A stretch of DNA of 59,894 nt from Geobacter argillaceus (GTDB lineage Bacteria; Desulfobacterota; Desulfuromonadia; Geobacterales; DSM-12255), in assembly GCF_007830735.1 (NCBI RefSeq), contig NZ_VLLN01000023.1, forward strand, positions 1 through 59,894. The letters are read 5' to 3'. Below the pieces are notes generated by a model that saw only the letters and a program-made list of their open reading frames with translations, was not told where the DNA came from and made no database searches. The translations under genes and the position numbers were made by a program. Position 1 is the first letter of the stretch, and each line of letters opens with the position of its first letter. Shown piece after piece: positions 52,415-59,894 of this stretch.

Positions 52415-52425
52415 TCGTTGACCGG

Positions 52426-54990
52426 TTGAATACTGTAGAAACCATTCAGCCACTCAGCATGTTACCGATGGCAACTCTTCCCGTCGATACGGTACTTCCC
52501 CAACTGCTCCAGGCCCTGGCCGATGCGCCAGGAGTCGTCCTCCAGGCTCCACCCGGTTCCGGGAAGACCAGCAGGGTCCCTTTGGCCCTGCTGAATGCCC
52601 CCTTTCTGCACGGAAAATCGATTATCATGCTGGAGCCGCGCCGTCTGGCGGCAGTAAACGCCGCCTCATGGCTGGCAAGGAGTGTGGGGGAGCCGGTCGG
52701 TGCGACCGTCGGTTACTCGATCCGGTTTCAGCGTCAGGTATCAAAGGCAACCCGGCTGGAGGTGGTTACCGAAGGGCTCCTCACCCGGCGGCTCCAGTCC
52801 GACCAAGGTCTGGAAGGGGTCGGGGTCGTGATCTTCGACGAATTTCACGAGCGGAGTCTCCAGGCCGACACCGCCCTTGCCTTCTGCCTCGACGTGCAGC
52901 GGCATCTGCGGGATGACCTGAAGATCCTCGTCATGTCGGCAACCCTGGAGAGCGGGCCGGTGTCCCACCTGCTGGGTGGTGTGCCGGTGGTGAGCTGCGA
53001 AGGGCGCAGTTATCCCGTTGACGTTCGCTACCAGGGGGAACAGGACGGGGATATCGCCCAGACCGCAGCCAGGGGGGTGCATCGGGCACTGCGTGAAACA
53101 GCCGGTGATATCCTGGTGTTCCTCCCCGGCAGCGGTGAGATCCGCCGCTGCCGGGAGCAGTTGCGGCAGTCCCTGACGACCGGCGCAGAACAGGTTGTCC
53201 CGCTGTATGGCGATCTGCCGTTTGCCGAGCAGGAGCGGGCCATTGTGCCGACCCGGCAGCGGAAGGTGGTGCTCGCTACCGCCATTGCCGAGACCAGCCT
53301 CACCATCGAGGGGGTGACCGTGGTCATCGATGCCGGTCTCTCCCGCCGGCTCCAGTACGATCCCAACACCGGCCTGAACCGTCTGGTAACGGTGCGGGTA
53401 TCGGCGGCGTCGGCCATCCAGCGGGCCGGCCGGGCCGGCCGTCTCGGGCCGGGTGTCTGCTACCGGCTCTGGAGTGAGGGAACGCAGTCCTCCCTGGTAC
53501 CGTACAATCCTCCCGAGATCCGAATCGCCGACCTTGCTCCGCTTGCCCTTGATCTGGCAGCCTGGGGGACGACCGATGCGTTATCGCTCCCTTGGCTCGA
53601 TCCTCCCCCCACCGGTGCCATGAACGAGGCGAACGAACTCCTGCGTGAGTTGGGCGCTCTGGGCGAAGACGGGCGGATTACCCCGCTCGGAGGTCGTATG
53701 GCCGGTCTCCCGCTGCACCCGCGCCTGGCTCGGCTGGTGCTTGATGGCGAGCGTGCCGGCTGTGCCGCTGTAGCCTGCGACCTGGCGGCGCTCATCGAAG
53801 AGCGGGATATTTTCCGCCGCGACCGCCTGACGGTACGGCCGGTGAGCGACTGCGATTTCACCGACCGGCTTGAAGCGTTCTACGAATGGCGCAACCGTAG
53901 GGGCCATGGCGATGCGATTCTCGATCCATCCGCCTGCCGGGCGGTCGATAGTGCCGCCAGCCGTCTGCGTCAGCTTCTGCGGGTGCCGGTCCGGGCTGCC
54001 ATGCCGGAGCATGGCCAGGTTGCCCTTTTGCTGGCGCAGGCATGGCCTGACCGAATCGCACGGCAGCGGGAACCGGGGTCGGACCGCTATCTCCTGGCCC
54101 AGGGTACCGGTGCCAGGCTCGGCCAGCGGTCTGCGGTGCGGGACCAGCCGTTCATCGTTGCCGTGGAGATGAGCGGCAGCCAGGGGGCGGAAGCGCTCAT
54201 TCATGGCGCAACGACCCTCACACTCGATGCCCTGCGTCAGAAGTTCGGCGAGTCGATTGTCCGTGAGCGTTCATATGGTTTTGACGTCGGGCTGGGGAGG
54301 GTCTGGGCGCGGGAGGATGAACTCTTTAACCGGCTGGTCCTGTCAAGCAGACCGGTTCCTCCATCCGATGAAGAGCTGCGCGCCACATGGCTGGCCGAAA
54401 TCGGTCGGGAGGACGGACTTGTCCTGCTCCTCTGGTCACAGTTCGCCCGCCAGTTCCGGGCACGGGTAGCCCTTCTCCGCCGGGTTTGCCCGGAAGAGCC
54501 GTGGCCGGACCTGGGCGACGACTGGCTGGCGGCGTACCCGGAGGAGTGGCTCCAGCCATGGCTTGCCGGTATCAGGACCGTTGCCGACCTGCAACGTCTC
54601 GATCTCCATGCGATTCTCAAGGGGCTGCTGCCGTGGGATCTGCAACGGCGCCTGGACGAAGGAGCGCCGACCCATATCACTGTTCCCAGTGGCTCACGCA
54701 TCGCCATCGACTATGGTGGCGATGCGCCGGTCCTGGCGGTGAAGCTCCAGGAACTGTTCGGCCTGGCTGAGACGCCGACCGTGGCCTGGGGAAGGGTGTC
54801 GCTCCTGCTTCATCTCCTCTCGCCGGCCCGGCGGCCGATTCAGGTGACCGGTGACCTCAGGAGCTTCTGGAACACGACCTATCCCGAGGTGAAGAAGGAA
54901 CTGAAAGGGCGCTACCCCAAGCATCCCTGGCCGGATGATCCGTGGCTGGCGGTGCCGATGCGGGGAACGAAAAAACGGGAAGGGCGGTAA
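52426..54990 (+). CDS. hrpB: ATP-dependent helicase HrpB
   Basis: An 854-residue DEAH/DEXH-type helicase: Walker A PPGSGKT (about 42-48), DEFH (138-141), SATLES and the conserved motif VI region QRAGRAGRLGPGVCYRLW, followed by the HrpB C-terminal domain. The cellular role of HrpB is poorly known. The start is uncertain: TTG at 52426 is the longest, and ATGs at 52459 and 52468 fit the family N-terminus equally well. None has a clear ribosome site. Confidence 0.9.
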   Translation: MNTVETIQPLSMLPMATLPVDTVLPQLLQALADAPGVVLQAPPGSGKTSRVPLALLNAPFLHGKSIIMLEPRRLAAVNAASWLARSVGEPVGATVGYSIRFQRQVSKATRLEVVTEGLLTRRLQSDQGLEGVGVVIFDEFHERSLQADTALAFCLDVQRHLRDDLKILVMSATLESGPVSHLLGGVPVVSCEGRSYPVDVRYQGEQDGDIAQTAARGVHRALRETAGDILVFLPGSGEIRRCREQLRQSLTTGAEQVVPLYGDLPFAEQERAIVPTRQRKVVLATAIAETSLTIEGVTVVIDAGLSRRLQYDPNTGLNRLVTVRVSAASAIQRAGRAGRLGPGVCYRLWSEGTQSSLVPYNPPEIRIADLAPLALDLAAWGTTDALSLPWLDPPPTGAMNEANELLRELGALGEDGRITPLGGRMAGLPLHPRLARLVLDGERAGCAAVACDLAALIEERDIFRRDRLTVRPVSDCDFTDRLEAFYEWRNRRGHGDAILDPSACRAVDSAASRLRQLLRVPVRAAMPEHGQVALLLAQAWPDRIARQREPGSDRYLLAQGTGARLGQRSAVRDQPFIVAVEMSGSQGAEALIHGATTLTLDALRQKFGESIVRERSYGFDVGLGRVWAREDELFNRLVLSSRPVPPSDEELRATWLAEIGREDGLVLLLWSQFARQFRARVALLRRVCPEEPWPDLGDDWLAAYPEEWLQPWLAGIRTVADLQRLDLHAILKGLLPWDLQRRLDEGAPTHITVPSGSRIAIDYGGDAPVLAVKLQELFGLAETPTVAWGRVSLLLHLLSPARRPIQVTGDLRSFWNTTYPEVKKELKGRYPKHPWPDDPWLAVPMRGTKKREGR

Positions 54991-55013
54991 CCGGGTGCGT
55001 GGGCTGGGTAACT

Positions 55014-55712
55014 CTACCTGAGATTGGTAAACAGAATGGTGCCGTCAGGTTGGAGGATTCTGCTGACACTGTCCCGTGTCCTGGCAGCAATTGCGGGCGA
55101 GGCGTCGGAGCCGGGCATGAAGCTGGGGGTGACGTTGCTGCCATCGCGCCATGCCTCGAAGTGTAGATGGGGGCCGGTTGAGCGTCCGGTGGAGCCGGAC
55201 AGGGCGATGACCGTGCTACGGTCTACCTGGGTTCCCTCTGCCACCAGGTTGGCGGAGTGGTGGGCGTAAATGGTCTGCATGCCGTTTTGGTGGTCGACGA
55301 TGACGGTATTGCCGTAGCCGTTTCGTTGCCCGCTGAAAATGACGATGCCCGGGGCTACCGGTTTTACCGGCGTGCCGGTTGGGGCGGCAATGTCGATGCC
55401 GTTGTGATGGCGCAGCTTGCCATCGAACGGATCGTGACGAAAACCGGTGGGGGAGGTGACACGTCCCTGTATCGGCAGGGAAAGCGCCTCCGGAGAGCCG
55501 GAAACCAACGGTGACAGGGATGGTTTTCTACTGATCGCCCCACCCTTAGCGCGCCTTTTTTCCTGTAAGTACATGGTGTAGCTGCTATTGGCCGGAGTGT
55601 CGGTGAACGAAACGACGCCGTCCTGGTTTTCGTGCCGGTAGATGTCGCCGCGTGTTTCTGCAGCGACCGGCACGAGAAACAGAAGCATGCCGATGACAAT
55701 TCTGAAGTTCAT
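55014..55712 (-). CDS. M23 peptidase with N-terminal DUF4124 domain
   Basis: A 232-residue exported protein. After the signal peptide (IVIGMLLFLVPVAAETRG) comes DUF4124 (IYRHENQDGVVSFTDTP), then an M23 endopeptidase domain with zinc ligands in GFRHDPFDGKLRHHNGIDIAAPTG and HLHFE. It probably cuts peptidoglycan cross-links. This is the third DUF4124 protein of the window and the only one attached to an enzyme, which suggests the domain works at the cell wall. Confidence 0.88.
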   Translation of the reverse strand: MNFRIVIGMLLFLVPVAAETRGDIYRHENQDGVVSFTDTPANSSYTMYLQEKRRAKGGAISRKPSLSPLVSGSPEALSLPIQGRVTSPTGFRHDPFDGKLRHHNGIDIAAPTGTPVKPVAPGIVIFSGQRNGYGNTVIVDHQNGMQTIYAHHSANLVAEGTQVDRSTVIALSGSTGRSTGPHLHFEAWRDGSNVTPSFMPGSDASPAIAARTRDSVSRILQPDGTILFTNLR

Positions 55713-55794
55713 AACGGTTCCTAAAGGGGTAGCGTTTCCGTTTAATCTTCTATATACTTCGGCAACCCATCCGGCAAGTTGAGGAGGTACACTG

Positions 55795-56706
55795 ATGCAT
55801 ATTGCGGTTGTGGGGTCCGGTGCCCTCGGACTCTATTACGGTGCGTTATTGCAGCGGGGGGGAAATACGGTATCGTTTCTGCTCCGACGAGACTATGAGG
55901 CAATCAGTGCCAATGGTCTGATCGTCCGGTCGATCCTGGGCGATTTTCATCTTCCCGAAGTTCGTGGTTTCCGCAGACCGGAAGAAATCGGTCCAGTCGA
56001 CCTGGTGCTTGTCGGACTGAAGACTTTTGCGAACGACAGCTTCCGTGCGCTTATCCAGCCCCTGCTCGGCGCATCGACCCTTATCCTGACGCTGCAGAAT
56101 GGTCTGGGAAATGAGGAGGACCTGGCCGCACTTTTCGGTGCCGACCGGGTGTTGGGCGGGGTGGCGTTTCTCTGCGCCAACCGGGGGGAACCGGGAACTG
56201 TCCATCACCTCGGTGCCGGCAAGGTCGAAATCGGGGCTTTCGGCGAAACGTCCCCCGAGCGTGCGGCAACTGTTGCCGGGAACTTTGCCGCGTCGGGCCT
56301 GGAGTGTGTCTTTGCAAACGATTTGTTGAAAGCCCGCTGGCAAAAACTGGTCTGGAATATTCCCTTTAACGGCAGCTGCGCCCTGCTTGGCCAGTCCGTT
56401 GATCGACTTCTGGCTGCGCCACGGGCACTGCAACTGGTCCGCGAGCTGATGTCGGAGGTGATTGCCGCGGCCAATGTCCAAGGTCTGAGTGAGCCGATCG
56501 ACCCATCCTTTGTGGAGCTGATGATCGAGTATACCGAGGCCATGGGCCCGTACCGTCCTTCCATGCAGATTGACCGGGAAGAGGGGCGGCCGCTGGAGCT
56601 GGATGCGATCTTTTTCATACCGCTGGCACGCGGTCGGGCCAAAGGTGTTGAAATGCCTCGCATTGAGGCATTGGCGGTGTTTCTCGAACAGTCGTGTCGC
56701 CCATAG
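55795..56706 (+). CDS. panE: 2-Dehydropantoate 2-reductase
   Basis: A 303-residue NADPH-dependent enzyme of pantothenate synthesis. The dinucleotide motif GSGALGLYYGALLQRGG, the catalytic lysine in KARWQKLVWNIPFNG and the EGRPLELD segment near the C-terminus are family hallmarks. GAGGAGG precedes the ATG. With coaX this is the second CoA-pathway gene here, though the two are not linked. Confidence 0.9.
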   Translation: MHIAVVGSGALGLYYGALLQRGGNTVSFLLRRDYEAISANGLIVRSILGDFHLPEVRGFRRPEEIGPVDLVLVGLKTFANDSFRALIQPLLGASTLILTLQNGLGNEEDLAALFGADRVLGGVAFLCANRGEPGTVHHLGAGKVEIGAFGETSPERAATVAGNFAASGLECVFANDLLKARWQKLVWNIPFNGSCALLGQSVDRLLAAPRALQLVRELMSEVIAAANVQGLSEPIDPSFVELMIEYTEAMGPYRPSMQIDREEGRPLELDAIFFIPLARGRAKGVEMPRIEALAVFLEQSCRP

Positions 56707-56841
56707 CTGCTTATTTGTTGTGCGCGCATCGCTACTGGTTGCTGAAATCGTGGGCTGTTGTTACAGGCGCTTAAGGCGGCTATCAGGCTGCTGATTTGTA
56801 AGAGATCGAAATTGTTGTTTATTTTATGTTTTTGAAGAGAT

Positions 56842-56857
56842 GGGCAAGCAAATTGCT
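56842..56857 (+). promoter_or_regulatory. Sigma-54 promoter of glnB-glnA
   Basis: GGGCAAGCAAATTGCT has the invariant GG and GC ten bases apart (56843-56844 and 56855-56856) and an exact TTGCT at -12. It lies 85 bases before glnB, consistent with nitrogen control through NtrC. Nothing else is seen in the 234-base gap from panE to glnB, apart from the strong ribosome site AAGGAGGT. Confidence 0.6.
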
Positions 56858-56934
56858 ATTTTAACAAACCATACGCCATTGTGCTGCCTGTTTCAGCAGC
56901 ATGAGGTACGGTTTGAAACTACACAAGGAGGTAA

Positions 56935-57279
<345 letters not shown>

Positions 57280-57323
57280 TCGCGTAGCGGATATATTAAA
57301 CCTGTCGTGAAAGGAGATAGTAG

Positions 57324-58736
<1,413 letters not shown>

Positions 58737-58761
58737 GAAGCACATCCATACAAAATCAGCA

Positions 58762-58791
58762 CGAAAAGGCGGGAGCGATCCCGCCTTTTCG
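58762..58791 (+). terminator. glnA terminator
   Basis: CGAAAAGGCGGGA and TCCCGCCTTTTCG form a perfect 13-pair stem with a GCGA loop, ending in a short T-rich stretch, 25 bases after the glnA stop. Confidence 0.85.
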
Positions 58792-58914
58792 TTTGGGTAA
58801 ACCTCTGGCAAAAGGGGGTAGTGCTCCACTTTAGCCTCATTAGATTTTTTGAATTGTGGCAAGGTTTCGGGACAACCGAGGAAAACTGAAGGAAAGGGGA
58901 TTTTGAAAAGAAGA

Positions 58915-58945
58915 AGCGCCCTATCTTCAGTGAGATAGTGACGCT
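58915..58945 (-). terminator. Hairpin terminator of the candidate small gene
   Basis: AGCG pairs with CGCT and CTATCT with AGATAG, with small internal bulges and a six-base loop. On the minus strand TCTTCTTTTC follows. Confidence 0.5.
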
Positions 58946-58994
58946 AATCTGATGTTTCCTCCTCATCGGGATTCTGCTGAACAGATTTTTTCAT
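58944..58994 (-). CDS. Candidate 16-residue peptide gene
   Basis: GGGAGG lies at ideal spacing before ATG at 58994. The frame encodes MKKSVQQNPDEEETSD and stops at 58944. A hairpin terminator overlaps the stop (58915-58945). The peptide is basic at the start and acidic at the end. No promoter is convincing and no known peptide family matches. The combination of ribosome site, start and terminator is the only support. Confidence 0.35.
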   Translation of the reverse strand: MKKSVQQNPDEEETSD

Positions 58995-59082
58995 GGTGCC
59001 CTCCCGGTGAATACCTATCTGAACGCAGAGGTATACTACCGAAACAACCATGTCAAACAAAAAATATAAATAAAACGAGTAG

Positions 59083-59443
59083 TTACACCGAACAATATTG
59101 AAGTGGTTTCAGTTGTATTGAGTTGTGAGATTGATAGCTGACGCCGATCAGGCGTCTCAGTTCCAGGGTCGATACGTTATTCCTGTTCTGGGTCAGCAAA
59201 TACATGGCCTGAAACCAGATGGTCAGGGGAAGTTTTGTGGAATGAAAGATCGTTCCTTCGGTTAAGGTCGTCTGGGTGTGACATCCACGACACTGGAAGA
59301 TCTTTATGTTTCCCCGCCGGTAACGGTAGTGCTCTTTACTGTTGCACTTTGGACACCGGAACCCTTCTCCAACGAGCACCCTCAAGGACTGCTTCGCACT
59401 GCTGCTCAACGCCATATTCGGCGAGGAACTGATTCAGGCTCAT
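59083..59443 (-). pseudogene. IS1595-family transposase remnant, frameshifted and truncated
   Basis: Starting at the ATG at 59443, the first 26 residues (MSLNQFLAEYGVEQQCEAVLEGARW) are in one frame. Then, at about 59368, the homology moves to another frame with EGFRCPKC. The sequence looks like a two-base loss in the usual WPEGF segment. The zinc ribbon (CPKC...CRGC) and part of the helical region follow, up to GVSYQS near 59128, after which similarity to ISXO2-like transposases ends. The catalytic domain is missing. This is a dead relic beside the IS110 end. Confidence 0.8.
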
Positions 59444-59559
59444 ACCTTTCTGGAACTGGATTGTTCATCTTCACGGCTAACCTCCTTGAGGTTGATACCG
59501 TAAAGATATTTGATATGTATGTCACAATATGTCGCATCCGCTCCAAAGCGGAAGATCAG

Positions 59560-59894
59560 TGCTTCTGAGTAACTTAACCATAGGTGGTTGAATTTATGGG
59601 TTTTATGTCAAGCCATTTGACCCTGTACCGGGACCAGTTCAAAACCGAGTTGTTGTGCTTTACGTTTCAGATTCTGTACGACTCGTGAGCGGTAACGCTC
59701 CTCATAATGATCCTGACCAAGATCTGCGTACGACGTCCTGTTCTTCAGCATGGAGTACACCAGTCTTGCGAGCTTATGTGCAGTTGCCGTTATGGCCTTG
59801 GATGCTCCCAGCCGTGCTCTCTGTCGACGGATGTATCCCCCCAAGGCGCTCTTTGATCTGATCAAAGAAAAGGCTGCCATGCGAAAGGCAATGG
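59560..59894 (-). mobile_element. IS110-family element, right end (reverse copy)
   Basis: Exact reverse complement of bases 1-335. The match breaks at 59560, next to the IS1595 relic. The two copies form an inverted pair around the whole window. Confidence 0.8.
59608..59892 (-). CDS. IS110-family transposase, C-terminal fragment (reverse copy)
   Basis: Same 95 residues as the fragment at 3-287, entering from the right edge of the window and ending at 59608. The catalytic part is outside the window. Nothing in this fragment suggests decay. Confidence 0.8.
   Translation of the reverse strand: MAFRMAAFSLIRSKSALGGYIRRQRARLGASKAITATAHKLARLVYSMLKNRTSYADLGQDHYEERYRSRVVQNLKRKAQQLGFELVPVQGQMA

Noticed and set aside
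57287-57300. GCGGATATATTAA before glnA, like the half-site next to arsC
   Set aside because: It lacks the inverted partner and is probably coincidental; glnA is better explained by the sigma-54 promoter upstream of glnB.

Overview
The window looks like a contig from a metal-reducing, nitrate-respiring member of the Geobacteraceae/Desulfuromonadales. The evidence is a four-module dodecaheme c7-type cytochrome, a DUF4124 protein family, an NrfA of the calcium-free type described from Geobacter lovleyi, a 2-oxoacid:ferredoxin oxidoreductase in korDABC order, and a 4-hydroxybenzoyl-CoA-reductase-type enzyme. Species cannot be fixed from the sequence alone. Both ends are the same 335-bp right end of an IS110-family element in opposite orientation, so the window probably stops at a multicopy insertion sequence.

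Left part (0.3-9.5 kb): an arsenic operon (arsR, arsC, acr3) with two matching palindromic operators; a three-gene molybdenum hydroxylase operon (small, large and FAD subunits, the last with the four-cysteine [4Fe-4S] loop of 4-hydroxybenzoyl-CoA reductase); a family II pyrophosphatase with regulatory domains; and a metallo-beta-lactamase-fold hydrolase on the other strand. From 9.5 to 12.6 kb the DNA is repeat-rich: two identical 88-bp palindromic elements, an array of 17-bp direct repeats upstream of a DUF3795 gene, a 17-bp tandem triplet, and small genes for a diheme cytochrome and a double HPP-like membrane protein.

Nitrogen-respiration block (12.6-28.4 kb, minus strand): operon 1 is cytochrome c-narGHJI-narK-PAS protein, behind a perfect TTGAC-N4-GTCAA site. 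Operon 2 is nrfA-HPP protein-secreted protein-siroheme reductase, behind a second perfect site and one imperfect site. Together they would import nitrate, reduce it to nitrite at the membrane, and reduce nitrite to ammonium in the periplasm. No nrfH is present. A secreted protein gene, a 181-bp MITE-like element and the dodecaheme cytochrome follow.

Core part (28.5-58.8 kb): DUF4124 protein; a membrane GGDEF protein with the serine substitution typical of cGAMP-making (Hypr) enzymes, with a co-transcribed lipoprotein; nadC-birA-coaX; an EF-G-like GTPase; a SPOR-type protein, a hypothetical protein and an MglA-like GTPase; mgtC, tlyA and HIT genes; an M48 protease; the kor operon; tRNA-Glu; an SLBB export protein plus a Wzz-like protein; PAP2 and HAD phosphatases; hrpB; an M23 peptidase; panE; and glnB-glnA behind a sigma-54 promoter.

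The least explained signals are an orphan transcription unit at 42,950-43,367 (minus) with a strong promoter, an rRNA-type boxA and a terminator but no gene; hairpins built of 7-base repeats placed between genes inside operons; and the unusual GGDEF active site.
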